This document shows, piece by piece, positions 48,694-62,013 of a DNA stretch of 64,000 nt. This DNA comes from Pyrrhoderma lamaoense (lineage: Eukaryota; Basidiomycota; Agaricomycetes; Hymenochaetales; Hymenochaetaceae). The notes under the pieces were generated by a model. That model worked only from the letters and a program-made list of their open reading frames with translations. It searched no databases and had not been told where the DNA came from. Numbering within the stretch: position 1 is the stretch's first letter; every line of letters begins with the position of its first letter. Made by a program: the position numbers and the translations under genes. Location of the stretch: assembly GCA_002794735.1 (NCBI GenBank), contig NBAZ01000002.1:992001-1056000 (forward strand), in the 5' to 3' direction.

Positions 48694-51600
48694 CTAAAAC
48701 AGTCCTTGAACTGACCCAAAGCCGGTAGGACAATTTTGTTTCGCGATACTAGATGAACCACTGCGCATATAACAGATTTTCGCCGCAACACATTCGTCAG
48801 AGCAATCCTTCGTCTTCACCGAACTTTTCCCTGATAATGGACAAATGTCTATAGAAGATTCCAAAGCGAAGTATATGTTAGAAACGTCACTGGAACTATC
48901 CACAGTGGATAAGTAGCCTTTGAGAGGATTACACGTACCCTCACTAGAGATGAATCCTGCTCCATCACTTCAGTAACACGATGCCACCAAGTAGCATTTA
49001 ATGGGTCATCTGGCCCCACCCCGTCACGTTCGCCCCATATGCCTCACGTGTATTGTACTCATAGAAGTACGTCGGACCGTTTTCAGTCTGTCCATCCAAC
49101 TCCGGATACGAATTTACGTCACTCGCATATCTGTAATCATATCAAATTGCATTTGAGAGGAGACAAAAAGAATGTCGTGAGACAAGGAAGGGAAATATAT
49201 CATAGAAAGAGATTATATGTTCATGTGAAAGTTAGGAAGGCGGAAATGAGAACTCACGTGTGAGCATCTACAACTTCGAAGGTAGCAGAATCAACTTCGT
49301 ATACACGGAATCCCGAGTTGAGATTTGACGTTGGTGTTATCGATGGTCCATTCTACAAGCAATGTTATAATGACTCGGTGAGGAATCGATTTTTGATTAC
49401 TTACCCATGACACCATGAGAGCAGAATCCGTATCCATTGTAGTACCATTGTTTTTGTAGAAAATCTGCATTTGATGCTTAGTAAAAGGAGGTAAAGCACC
49501 ATGCGTGAGCGATGTTCACCGATAGCTCATCCTCGTGCGTATGACCCCAGAAGATACCTAAATATGATATTAGTTATACAACGTAAGACTCTAACTAGAC
49601 CGCAAAACCACACACCAGCGATTACATGGGGAGAGAAGCGTTCTACGCTGTTATGCGAATTCCTGACTAAGTAAGGCCAAAATTAAGAAGTCAGAACAAA
49701 CTCACATCTGATAGACTTTTGAGAGAGAGAAGAAACAGGTTTCAGTCAAGGCCCGATGACCAGATAAGTCGAAAGTACACTTACAGAGATTGGTCGGGTT
49801 AACAAGTGCGTTCGTACCGTCCCATCCACTCAGAACATGACCCATGATCCATACTATAATAGGCAAAACATATCGATGGCTATTATGAAAGCGAATCCAA
49901 GTCATTCCCACAAACAAACATACCTCTCTCCCCAGCATCTTCGGCATCCTGCAACTCATCCGTCAAAAACCTCAAAATCCCAGCCGGATCATTGGAAGTC
50001 ATATTAATGTAGTTAAACCAATTAGCTCTGTACCAATTTCCAAATCGTATCGTATATGAGTTATCCCAAATCCCTCAAATAAAAACCCCGAAAAGGGAAA
50101 GAAACATACTTATACCACAAGTTTGTGTTAAGCGTGATAATTCGTAGACCGTCTTCACGGCGGACCATGTACCCTCCATAGTGCGCACGAGCAAGCTTGA
50201 CAGCAGCCTCTGGAATCCATTCTTCATGCTTCCAAAGACTTGAAAGATGTTCATAATTCCTGTATTATGTCATTAAACGACAAATTATTCTAGTCTAAAG
50301 CAGATAGCAGAAAACCAACCAGTCAAATTGATGAGCTAGGGCTCCGCCTAAGAGCTTAGGTGCATCTTGAGCACTATAAGATGTATATAACGTTAGTTCT
50401 ATGGGTGCCAAAAGCATTCAGAAGGAGGAAAAGAAGATTAGACACTTACTTTCCAATGGAGTCATGATTTCCGATAGTAGCATACGTTGGACCGGCTTTC
50501 AACATACGCTTAATAAGGTCAAAAATGACCGTCTAAACACACAAAAAATAGATCATCAGGAACGTCAACTAAACATATCCCAAAGTCCTGATCCAAGAAG
50601 CAAATCTCAAGTTTAAATCATATCCAACACTAACCTCGACATATTCAACATAAGGCTGTGAAACCTGACTATCCGTATCATGCGCAATAAGATCTCCCGT
50701 GTACAGGGTCCACGCAAATCCGGAATCCTTTGTTTCCGTCAACTCCGGGATAGCCTCAAATGCGGATGTTACCAAGGAATAAGGCGAATCACTATTATTA
50801 TTATTATTATTAATTTTCGCGGTCGAGCCCCGAAGAAAAAAAAGGGATGTAGAGATAAGTGTATTTGATTAGTACGTTGAACATCGGAAAAAAATATAGA
50901 AAAACTATGTTGAAAGAGGGTGGTGGGGAAGAAATATATGCAGACGTACCAAAGGTAAGCACCATAGCGAGGGGCCGGAAGGACCGTCTGATTCGGACTG
51001 GATTTATTGATATTATCTACACGGCAACAGAGCCCTGAAGTACAGTTTGCTTCGGAACCAGTAGCATAACCTATAACAATCTTAATCAGAATAACCAATC
51101 CGTACAAATCAAAGAGATAAAAAAAAAAAAAAGCGGAAAAATATAATATTAATACTAACGCGCATCCAAATGAATATCAGACAAATGGAGGACCTTGAAT
51201 CGTTTCCCACTAGGCTGTTTTGGAGTCGGGAGGGGGTCTGGTTTATTAGGTTTCTCAAACCACGTCGTCAGATTTACCGGAGATGGAGGAGGGAGCGGAC
51301 AAGAGCTCGAGAAAAAGTTTTGACAAATCATCTGAAAGAAGCAAATTTATGTTTAAGATTTCAAAACGTCGAAAAATGGACGATAGATTAGTTGTGTGTG
51401 TGTAAGAGAGAGATTCATCAGTAATGTTCTAGGCCTTGAGATGTAGATAGACAGATAGGTATTGAACGATGTAGGAGAAATGAATTATAAAAGCGAACGA
51501 GCGAGAAAGGCAGAGAGATAGAGATAGAGAATTTTCATTTGAACAAGTAGAGTAAAGTCTCCCTTCGAAATCAAAGCCAATAGGAAGACTCACTTGACCG

Positions 51601-52550
51601 TCAAAACCCTCGACGTCAGCGCGAGCAAAGACTTGTGTCATAGCTCTTCCAAGTGCCATGACGCTATAAGCCGTAAAACAGTCCGAGCTAAGACTATAGA
51701 TCTGGCACAAAGCAATGGCAATATCTGGACCATGCTCAGGTGCAGCAAGAGCAACGAATTTAGCGATCCCAAGAGAAGCCTGACAAGCCGCACAAGTATC
51801 ATTCAAGAACGGAGAATTAGGCGTCTCCGGCGACGCTATAAGTTGTAGTTGTCTAAGAGCATGAGCGAGGATCGTAGAGTCCGATGCTTTACTCGGTAGT
51901 AGATGCGGGTCTCCAGTATTGTTCTAGATGTTTTTTTTCGTTGTTGTCGTTTTAGAGTTCGAATGAGTCAATGAGATCCATACCGACGTTAACGCGATTG
52001 CATGAAATGAAAGGGAGAAAAATAAAGAAACCGAGCTCAGTTAATTAATTTATCATGGTATGGAGAAATCGAATCAAGAACATCCAAGACTTACCACTGG
52101 AATTGAGTCGGGGTCCGTTAGTTCGGCTGGGTAAATAACATGCTAATCCATGCCCGAATAAAGTTTGCCAGTACCAATTCAAAAACAAACACCAAGTCAA
52201 GAGTCCGAGTTCCCATCCAATCCAAAGCGACATAGATATAATAACAAAAATGCATATACTTAATCAGGACATATTTTCCTCAAGCGATAGATAAGATAAA
52301 AAGCGAAAAAAAATAAGAGTCAAAGTAAAACACGGACCGAGACCGGGTCTGAGATAACAGGTTGCACCTGTTCGCTCGTCTGAGTCGGGTTGTTGTAGTA
52401 CGTTCCATACAATGACGTCGGGAATGCACCAGGAACAGTGAATGTTGTTGGTCCAAGCTCTGGTTCTGGTTCTGGCTCTGGCGCAGCTCGCGTGACACTT
52501 GAAATGCAGCTCGCTCCAAGAATCAAAAAACCGGCGAGTTTAGCATACAT
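48694..52550 (-). CDS. Secreted acid sphingomyelinase-like phosphodiesterase, copy 2
   Basis: A close paralogue of copy 1 with the same exon plan (about 18 exons, exon 1 52338-52550, 10-nt exon 49706-49715). I chose the ATG at 52550 (MYAKLAGFLILGASCISSV) because it gives a clean signal peptide; an upstream ATG at 52583 would put charged residues in front. A Pro-Glu repeat (PEPEPEPELGP) follows, then the saposin-like segment DTCAACQASLGIAKFVALAA. Metal-site motifs: VLHLSDIHLDAR, GDLIAHD, TIGNHDS, WIMGHVLSGWDG, FWGHTHEDE. Two -1 breaks lie near the C-terminus: at GGCCCC about 49012-49017, where copy 1 has GWGPNDPLNATWWHR, and at TTTT 48825-48828 in the last exon. One base at each restores homology. 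Introns are longer than in copy 1, one with an ATT-repeat run near 50790-50810. Confidence 0.9.
49706..49715 (-). other. 10-nt microexon of sphingomyelinase copy 2
   Basis: Minus strand AG|TCTATCAGAT|GTGAGT. It is at the same place and in the same phase as the 10-nt exon of copy 1 and codes the FYQI segment of NPTNLFYQIVERFSPHVIA. Confidence 0.82.
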
Positions 52551-55500
52551 CTCTCTCCCTTTTTTTCTCTCCCTTTCACTCAAGTCTTTTTCTAAGAAAT
52601 CTTGCTTGCTTGTTTCTTTCCCTCCTTAATTCCTTCTTTCTACACCGGAATAACTCCTTTCCTGTTTCCCTACTTCGTAGGAAAACCTTTAGCTCGCTAA
52701 ATATGGGCCTTTCGGGCTTCAATCTCCTTTTCCAAAGAACCAAAATAGTCTGTTCGGATTTCGGAAGCAAAAGAAAGACATTGAGTAACGGACTTCCCGA
52801 GAGACCAAAGAAGGAAATAAAAACAAACAAACCAAGAGCTAAGTCCTCAAGAACCCACTAACCAAAGGACAACCCTCGTCGTAGTCGGCTAAGAAGGCAG
52901 TAAGCCAGGGGAGGAGCGGGGGAAAAGGACGGGAAAAAAAAAGAGAGAGCCGGGTACTTTTAAAACGAGTAAAGGATGGTTTCAAGCAAAAAATAGCAAG
53001 TTGATGGCTCCCAGAGTGTCCAAGAGTACCTTATGGCCTCTTTGGAGATCAAAGTCCTATACTTAGCTCTCTAGATCTGTTTGCCGTCTTCTGCGAAGAG
53101 TTTCGTATATATCTTTTTGTGTATATGTATTGAAATCCACAGGTACGACCTCCTCCCCACAAAATATCGGCAGAAGTTGCTCAAACAAAGAATTATGCAA
53201 TCAGTTTTCCTTCACCTTCCTTTACTTTTTTTATGGCCTCATCAAGTCAGGAGCATCAACGAGCAGATTGTTTTTGACTCTGCCGAGCTAGAACTTATCT
53301 CCACCCTTCCTTGAGTTTGACTTCTCTGTCTCTCTTTCTCGCTTTCTCGACAAACATTTTTCCCATCATCCGTTACCTATCAATCAACGTCCATTAATAT
53401 CTACTAGATAAGTTGATCCGTATCACCCGCAACATCCGTCCATCTAATCCCGTGTGATAAAGTGGCTCCATACCGTATATCATCATATCATATATCATCG
53501 TTAAATCTCTCTAAGCTTCCTCTACAAGTTCCGTGAAAAAAAAATAGTTCATACATAAGTTCATTTGTAAAAAAGAAAAAAAAAGAAGGGGTGAACGAGA
53601 CTATACTAGCCCTGTCTCGGACCAAGCAACTAGGGAGGGAAATCAACCACCATGACGAACGTTGGTCACTGGGTCCTGGAAAGCGCCAAAGGAAAAAAGA
53701 GAAAAAAAAAAACTTGAAAAAGGATTTATGTTGACTAATACTAAGGGTAGAATGAGATACAGGTAAGACGGAGAAAACTCAACTCCACTTTGTCAATTCT
53801 CAACGGGTCATATCTATTATTATGTATGGACGAGGGCCCGCTGGGGCCCGTGATTGCCACCTCCGGCAATCAAGGCGATCAAAAAGTATAAGGCTTGGTG
53901 ATGCCCGACTTGGACCAACTAAGACTTGCCTATCAAGAGGAGTTTTTTTTTTGTGGCGAGATAAAAAAAAATTCTCAATCATTGAATCAAGGTTCCTTGT
54001 AGGCATCGAAGGCATACACACAAGTGCAGAAGGTAATCAGTAGGTAGAGGTAGACAAATAGATGCATACATTAACACCACACACACTTGTATGGTGGACT
54101 GTACTCTCGTAATCACGTTCATACCCAAATAAACCGACATGAAGCCGAAGCCTTACTCAAACTCGAACCACAGCCAAAAAATAAAAAATAAAAAGCTAAC
54201 AACAAATTTTCTCCCCCTTTCCCCCCATCTCAACTTATACTAATATACGAATGAAGAAGAGTTCCGAAACGAAAAAAGAGGGAAGGTTCACACTGCTCAT
54301 TATCTTTCATCGTTCAGGCCTTTCGTATATATGGTTATATGTAATGATAAAAATATTCGGTATAGATAGATCCCAAGAAACTAGAGAAACGAAAGAATAC
54401 AGCATGCACAGATTATATCAGAATAAGGCAGATGAATGCAAGGTGGAGAGGGGGCGGTAAGTGATGAACGATGATGATGACGGGTAAGCGGTATGAAGTG
54501 GTGGCGAAGGCAAAGTTAAAAAGGTAGAGGTGGGGAGACGATATATAAGTAAGAAGACAAAAAAGGAGAGACGAGGGTGAGTTCGGGTTTGGATCGTTAA
54601 GTAAAGTAAGTATATGAGTTGAAATTGACAGAGATTTGCAACGATTTAAGAGAGAGTTGAGGAGGATAGAGAAAGTTAAAATAATAAGTAAGTAAGAAAA
54701 GGAAAAAGAAAGAGTGAAAAAGAGATAATGCATGCAATAAAAGCGCATTTATAACGAATCAGCCTATTGTTCAACACAAAATAGAGATGAAGTTTGTGTT
54801 GTCGTCAAAATCTGTGTAGAGATCGACGAAAGAGAATGATTCTTTTTTTTAGGGGCGGGTAAGTGAGATAAAAAGGATGGCAAAAAGATGAAAGAATAGA
54901 GAGAGAAAGATCTGAGCTATGCGACAAAAAAAAGAGAAAACCGAAAGTTAAGAAGGACTCCAACTCCCAACACAAAACTGAAAGGAAAGGAGAAGAGAGT
55001 AGGGGAATCAAGTGATGATGAATTATAAAAATAAAATTTCCAAAGACAGTTCCATCCTCCGTCAAAACAACAATTCAGCAGCAACAATTCAGCAGCTATA
55101 GTATAGCTAAGATAAGAACTCGAAGGAAGGCAGCGCGCGTTGGATCGTTCGAGAAACCGAGAACTGTAAGAGGGGGGTTGTTGTTGCTGGGGTTTCCCCC
55201 GTTTCTGTTTCAAAGAATTGAAGTTTTTCCGACTGCAAGCTTTTTTATGAAGGAAGAAAAAAAATACAATGTGATTGTATTTATTTATATACGTCCTAGG
55301 ATACCTCCTCCTCTCCATACTAGATATAAGCGAGGGGCGGGGAGGGAGATGGGTTTAATCACGTTTGAGCACAGAGTAAAGAGCAAAACAGTTGAGGGGG
55401 AAAGATGAACACAACGGGCATTGGGAAGAAGCAAAGACCAGAGTGGGATGATATATTGGTTGGTTGTTGAATGCAGATTCTGTTATTGAACAGATAAGAG

Positions 55501-55848
55501 ATCGTTCGTTTCGTTCATTCGAAGGAAGACGCAGTACAAATTAAGCAGAAAACATCCTTTAATGTTCATAGTAGAGGCCGAGAGAGAAACGAGGATAAAA
55601 AGGGAATAATGAAAAAGAAAAGAATAAGATCCGGGTTCGATAAATAAATAAGGTGATTCGAGGTGAGTATTCCACCACTTTTTACAACTAAGACGTATAG
55701 AAGAGTTAAGTAAGTAAAGGACCGCTTAAGATTAGAACAAATAGTAAGAATTAGAAACAAATTGCTCACCAAGTAAAACACAGATAACATAAACACAGCG
55801 ACCAAAAAAATATACTATCTTCAGCAAATAATTCTCCTTTCCCAGATT
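52551..55848. other. Large non-genic stretch
   Basis: About 3.3 kb between copy 2 of the sphingomyelinase pair and the zinc-finger gene. The first part should hold the copy 2 promoter, the last part the zinc-finger gene's 3' untranslated region. The sequence has many A and GA runs. A perfect 8-bp inverted repeat with a 6-nt loop lies at 53851-53872. No open frame resembles a known protein and no tRNA was recognised. Confidence 0.5.
53851..53872. repeat. Inverted repeat, possible hairpin
   Basis: TGATTGCC and GGCAATCA are perfect complements separated by ACCTCC. Just upstream are two GGGCCC palindromes (53834-53839 and about 53844-53849). The local GC content is higher than the surroundings. 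Function unknown; no match to a known RNA was recognised. Confidence 0.35.
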
Positions 55849-58753
55849 TTACGCGCGACTCCACAGCTCGTCCTCGTTATGATCAAGACTCCAAATTGAA
55901 TTACCGCCAAGAGTGAGACTAGATGACGAACCGGTGCTCGAGCCAGAGCCAGATGCGGTGTGGTGAGCATAGAATGCACCAATACTTTTTGCACCCATAC
56001 CCGTCGAACTCGAGTGGTATAATCCCGCTGAACCCACGCTACCGTTGCCACTAGTCGGACGCGACCCGATAGCTCCAAATCTCGACATAGTCCCCATGGG
56101 ACTCGCAATCACGTCGTCTTCGTGACTCAAACTCGCACTGCTCGACGAAGCCGGGGATAACGACACAGGTGAACGAGCTCCGTTTCGGGATTGAGCGAAC
56201 CCACCGTGCGCAGAGCTCCTCATCGACGATTGGAACTCCTGCTTTAGGAAACTTGGAATTAGTGGGCTAACACCAGTCTCGAGAGTCGGTACGCGAGGCT
56301 CTTCAGCCGCGGCAGCCAAGGCACTCGTCAAGGAGAGTGCTGGACGGAAAGTTGCAGGTTCAGGGGTATGCACAGCCGTAGGGGTCTGGTATACAATATT
56401 ACCAGATCCAAAATCTACTGCAGCAGATTTTTTAACGTAGGGTGGCGCGTAAGGTACGGCATTATTAGCAACAGCAGCAATAGTAGTAGGGTCGTGAGTT
56501 GCGGAATAAGGATAACGAGCAGATTCCATCATCGACGTAGGAGGAATGCATTTCGTATCATGAGCTTGAGTTTGTTGGATCTGGAGCTGGTGTTGAGCTA
56601 GGAGAGTAAGGCGCTCTGCCTGCATAGCCTGAGATACCGAGTCACCATTTCCCTCCGCATCTGAACAAATGGGGATGAGCGTGTCAATATGGGTATGATA
56701 GGATTTTTGACGTGCCGAAAGTGTCAAAAAGACGAGATGAATTGCAAAAGGGTGGGAGAATTGAGAAATAGGCGCGTATGGATAGTGAAAAAAGAGAGAA
56801 GAGGGTAGAAAGGAGGGCAAAAAAAAATCAAAAACTCACAAGGGAAGCAAGTCTGACAGACTTTTCTCCTTCGCCAATTCAAGTAATCACATTTCTGACA
56901 TACCCAGTCACCAGGTTGATGTTCAATCGGACCCTTGTTTCCAGTGTTCATTATAGGTGGTTGCTGAATAAAAATATAAATGTAGGAGTAAGCAAAAAAT
57001 GCACCTTTCTAAAATAAAATAGCAAGAATGTTGATTAACAACCCAAATGATAACTCACATGAACATTAACAAGCGAAGCGGGGCGGATCTGGCCAATCTC
57101 AGGGAGGGGCTCATTATCCGGCCAAAACATGACGCACGGCGCGAGTGGGTCGGGGCTAACATTCTGGACCTTCCCCCAACTGCGAACGAGCGTCCGCTAG
57201 GCGTGAGTATCGGATACTGCTGGGGGATTGCTGTGATTGCACTTTCCCCATTGCACCCGCTCCCGCACAACCACCACCATTCTTAGTAGCGCCGCTGCTG
57301 GTAACCATGTTGCTCATCGATTGTTGCTGTTGTGCGGCGAAAACACCCGAAGACGAAAGTGAAGCCGGACTCGAATGTACTTGCACACCGTTGTTCATCC
57401 CGTTCATCCCCAAAGCAAAACGAGGAGAGCGAGCCTGTGGATAAGGATGTCCTGCTATCCCATTCATCTGTCCGCTAAGAAGTCCGGCTGAAATTTGCGG
57501 GCAATTCCGTCCACCGTTCCTCGGAACAGCGCATTGGAAACAATTCGTGTTTTTGCTGTGTCGAGTTGAGAGAGGCACACAAAAGTCAGCGACTGCCATG
57601 CACAAAAAGCGTAATTATCAAGGATTTAAGGGATAGAGGGCGAGGGGGGATGGGTGTAAAGAAGGGGATGGAGGGAGGAATGAGAGAGAAAGATTTAAGG
57701 AACACTGAAGAGCAAGAGTCGGGGAGAAAGAAATAAGACAGAAAGAGATCACAAGAATTTTAACTGACCCAAAATTGTGCATCGCGCATGAAGGGACGGC
57801 GCATCTGAAAAAAAATATGCACATATACACACACGAACGAGATCGTCAGTTCAGGCATCATCTAAAACAGCTTATTGACCAAGAACAGAGAAAAATTTTT
57901 AGCCGTGCAGGGTGAGGTCGTCCGTTTGACCGTTTGCTGATTCTCGGACTAAAACTGCGCGCGGTATATTCGGTCCCATCGTCTCCAGGGGACAAGAACT
58001 CAGAAAATAGGGAAAATATAAAAAATAATAGTAATTTAGAAAAGGGAAAAAAAAGGAGCCCATCAAGTCAGTTTAGTGCCCAAAAAAGGCTAACCAAGTA
58101 TGACTGACGCTACCGAAACGTGTTCCAACTCCCCGTCCTCCTTGTAGCGGAGGGAGGGCAGATCCGAATTTTTTTTAATGAATTAAAGAAGGAAAGTTTG
58201 CCGGTCTCGGGACGCGTGACCCGGAGCCCGAAAATGGGAAAACCGACGTCATATAAGATGCATCCCCTTACAGCATAGCACAGCTGCACAGCATGGGCTT
58301 GACCACAATGAAACAGGACCCGACGCTCCGCATGTTCCGATCATTATCGACAATATCGACAACGATCAAAGTCAAAACACATTCACATAAATTTATAAGA
58401 AAAATGACGCATATCCAACCGACCAATCATAAACCCGGATATAGTATAAGATCCGGTTTAAGTAATTGAGAAGGAAAAAAAAAAGAAAAGAAAAAAGACG
58501 ATGACATAGAACGGTATTGGAAAGAACAGGGATGAAAAGGAAATACTCACATCCAATCCCCTTGTCTAAACTTCGGAGTAGGAGGGTTGGTGGACAGAGT
58601 AAATTCACAGGACGGCTGGGCCAGCTTGACCTGTTGCTGAAGAACTTGAATTTGTTCTTGGTATCGTTGAATTAGCAGCAGCCTCTGTTCTTCCCTTGAC
58701 TGAGCGAGTTCTTCAGAGTAATCATAAGCCGCTGGCGATAAAGAGTAGTTCAT
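55849..58753 (-). CDS. Double RanBP2-type zinc-finger protein, probable RNA-binding
   Basis: Exons 58551-58753, 57769-57804 (36 nt), 57059-57555, 56840-56963 and 55849-56660 give 557 residues after two missing bases are restored. Zinc finger 1 (about residues 65-90) reads GDWICAVPSCAMHNFGKNTNCFQC and is assembled from three exons. Zinc finger 2 (about 262-285) reads GDWVCQKCDYLNWRRRKVCQTC. Both keep the W-x-C-C-N-C-C pattern of RanBP2/ZRANB2 fingers, which bind single-stranded RNA. Between them is YPILTPSGRSFAVGG-KVQNVSPDPLAPC and WPDNEPLPEIGQIRP. The C-terminal 270 residues are Ser/Ala/Gly-rich. The -1 breaks are at GGGGG 57222-57226 and CCCCC 57173-57177. The start at MNYSLSPAAYDYSEE is uncertain: the frame stays open upstream to a possible 3' splice site at 58820, so the gene may begin further upstream (see the two candidate exons). 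The fingers recall yeast Nrp1-like proteins. Confidence 0.82.
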
Positions 58754-61700
58754 GTTCTGGTTCTGTGGTTCGTTATAAAAATTGCGAGGTGGTAGAAAAG
58801 ATGCAGTCAGTGAAGAACTCTTTATATATATAACACGCAAGGGCCGGGAAATATATATGAAAGCCACACGAGTCTATCCCTATTCATAGGCCCAACCAAG
58901 CCTTAGGCAATCAAAAAATTAAGACAAGTGGTAGCTTATTTCGTCCCAACTATAGTAAACTTCCACGCGACAGTTGCCTAAAACTGTGCTTCTCCTGTTT
59001 TCATTATTATGCTATCCTGCACCACATGAAAGGAAAAAGAAAAGTGTGTGCAGGACAACAATGCAGGGTTCGTTGTCCCTTAGTATTGTATCTGTATCAA
59101 CAGGTACTGAGACAAACAAGTCGAGGCACTCAAAGAAGGCTAATCGCCGTGGTTTATGCACGCCTTTGGTTACGACGATCAGCCATATAAATGAGTGGCT
59201 CTATGAGTCGTGAGACAATACGTCTGCAATCCCCACTCAACCACCCATCACGATTACAGATTATTGAAAAAAAAAGTTTGAAATAGATGTCAAAACAACA
59301 GATTTGGCATCCTTGAACCACACTTGCGACCCATAAGCTACGCGGCTAAACTATAGCTTCGACAACAACGGGGCCAGAACGCCAGTTGCGTCCGTAGCGC
59401 AGTTCGTAGTGTGGTGCGTATATAACGAATGACGAAACAAAACAAAGCGACTGAAAAATGTAAAACACATAAACACCAGACGGAGCTTACCATAAGCACA
59501 ATACTAGAGCGGGAGTTCATCTTGCTACTGAAGCTGAAATCGAATTCCAATTCGAATCTTTTCAGTTTAGAGAAAGGTTCCAAGTCGGTCTCTAAAGCAG
59601 GATTGACTGATACTAGCGGTAGAGGGGAGTTTGTTGTTAGCATCATGAGGGCCGTACTTGCCTTTATACACAAGAATGCGCAGTTCATAGCAAAGCACAT
59701 ATTCAAGATCCGTCGGTGATATCAATTGATTAACCCAAAGCCAGAAGAGGTGACAAGGGGCGTTGGTAGATAGAATAAGAAAAGGAAGAAATAGAAGGGT
59801 TGCAAGAAACCAAATAGGAATAGGAGGTATTGAGTGTATGCGATTGTATACATAGATCCCAGTCATCATTTCCAAGTAGGGTAAACCAGTTACGAGTGAG
59901 CGGTACATATAAAGAAGAAGTAATGGTCAGTCATCATCAACATCATCACAGAAACGAAGTAAAGATAGAGAAGTAACAAAAAAGAAGTGAAGAAATGATG
60001 AATAATGCACGATAAGAAAAGACGGAAAATTCGTAGAAATATAGAAATAAGATAGACAGCTGAGGTCCTGTCGACAAACTTGAAAAGCGTGCATATTCAA
60101 TCCAGAGCAGATAAAACCAGAAAAAGTAAGACTTTTGATTATTCGAAAACACAGATTGCACTGCATTACTGGCTGTGATAACAGGCGTCATCGACCCAGG
60201 TATATAGGTATCCCAGTGCGTATCTCAGAACGCCGTGATTTTTCTTTTATTTCCTTTTCTTTAATTTCAGAGTCATATCAAAGAATAGGCAGTAGCAGCG
60301 AACGTATACTTCAAAGGCCCTATTCATTTCAGCGGGGTTGCTTCTCGGGAGAGCAAAGATAGCCAAACAGTTTCCTTTTTTAGATACCGCCCGCCTCGCT
60401 CAAACATATTCCTTAACCGCCCAGCCTCTCTGGTCTATGCTAAACATAGGAATAGCATAGTAATAAACTAGAAGCAACACACTGTCTTCAAGACGAGAAG
60501 CCGAACATTGAACTCTGCTATCTTAGATCCTTTACAAACAGCGCCACGAAGGAACCATCTAATAGTCTTCTTAACGCATCCTATTATCCAGCCCAACCAC
60601 AGCCAATCCGATTATACGTCACAGCAAAGCAGTTGGCTTCTCGCTGTTCCTGTATGCACCTCTCATCAATCCAGATTCACGTAAGAATACAGCCTAGGCC
60701 TCCTTTTGGAAAAGCGCTTCAGCTTCAGCTCTGTGAGTGTAAACTCTGCGAGGGCGGCGTCAAGATTGAGCCGGTGCTTTGTCAAAGCAGATTCATAATC
60801 TGCTTATAAAGGGAAGAAAAAATAATAGAAGAAAAACGAGAACGAAAACGGAAAAAAAAAAAGAAAATCTTAGACTCAAAATGTCTATGAAGAAGCCACA
60901 AGTCGCAAACCATCCTCATCTTATTGTATTCCATCTCCGTTTAATTGACATACAATTCTAGATCCCAGATCGGAGACCCCAGGACTCATAGTAGCGGCAG
61001 CGATGACACAAGTTCGAGCACATGCAATTAATGACGGACAATATTACTCATCACACGTCTGCACATTGTTCACCCACCCACCCCGACCTACCAACCACCA
61101 ACCCTTCGCCCGCCTTTCCCCCTAAAAAAATAAAATAAAAGGTTGTCCATCTCCCGCAGCACCCCGAGCGGCACAACGTGAATAGAAAATATAATAAGGA
61201 AGTGGGTAAAGGAAACGCCCGCTCCCAAGTCAAGTAAACGCACTGGAATTCACCTAACCCCGAGCTTAAGAGTAAGAGGAAGCAATATTGAGTGAACCAC
61301 CAATACAATTCAAGGAATGACTGTATTGTAGTATAGTCTAGACGTAACCAGTGAAGTCTCGTCACAGCCTATACACAGTTCTCGTACTCCCCACCCACCC
61401 TTCTTCCGCCCACCATAAAGTTGACACACATTGACAACAAGCCGAAACACACACAGCAGCTGCGGTCAGCTATACACATTTGTATAGCTCACTATCTCAA
61501 TAGAGTTCTCTTTAAAAGAAAACGTGCGTGCCCCCATCGTCAATTAGCACTGATCAACCCAAAGACATATTATCCCATCCCATCTATACAAATCCACCAT
61601 CACGTGATCATATAGACGCCTCTCGGACTGCACGCGCTTTCATATTTATTTTAGGCAATTTTGCTCTTCCCCGCCCTCCCTCCAACAACCACAGCGGTCC

Positions 61701-61929
61701 AATAGAAAAGTAAGAAATAACGATTACTACCACCCATTCAAGTAAAAGGGGAGCGGACAGAGTAGGGCCGATGGTAGGTAGGGTAGGGTAAGGCAAGGCA
61801 CCGCGAAACCCCCTAAAAATCACGACCGAAAAAAAATAATAATAAAAGCAGAAAGACTCAAAAATCCACAGAAATCTGTCGCGCAAAGAAAAAGAAAAAG
61901 AAAATCAAAAAAGCGAAAAGATATGTGAC
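58754..61929. other. Mostly unassigned region upstream of the zinc-finger gene
   Basis: Apart from one candidate exon at 59491-59661, I see no convincing coding sequence. The part from 60360 to 60780 is less AT-rich and stays open for over 110 codons in one plus frame, but without recognisable motifs. From 61380 on, long C/A-rich and G/A-rich runs dominate. Confidence 0.4.
59491..59661 (-). CDS. Candidate internal exon, possibly of the zinc-finger gene
   Basis: The 57-codon stretch has a 3' splice AG (AAAG) before it and GTAAGC after it, both in phase 0. It codes for a normal-looking protein segment (PLPLVSVNPALETDLEPFSK, then LKRFELEFDFSFSSKMNSRS). The next possible exon downstream on the same strand (starting at 58819, after AAAG) is also phase 0 and runs into the zinc-finger protein (SSSLTASFLPPRNFYNEPQN). 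I infer it could be an N-terminal exon of that gene; no homology is certain. Confidence 0.35.
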
Positions 61930-62013
61930 TCAACCAGGAGAAACCCAAAAAAAAGAAAATAAAAGAAAATAAAAGAAAAACAGATGAATAAAAAAAGAGA
62001 AAAAAGAGCTCAC

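Noticed and set aside
60453..60810. Open plus-strand frame of over 110 codons
   Set aside because: It lacks a start Met near its beginning, has no recognisable motif, and a frame of this length is expected by chance in 64 kb read in six frames.
61930..62013. Phe-rich C-terminal extension of the 62 kb open frame
   Set aside because: It is read-through into an intron after a good GTGAGC splice site; composition changes abruptly there.
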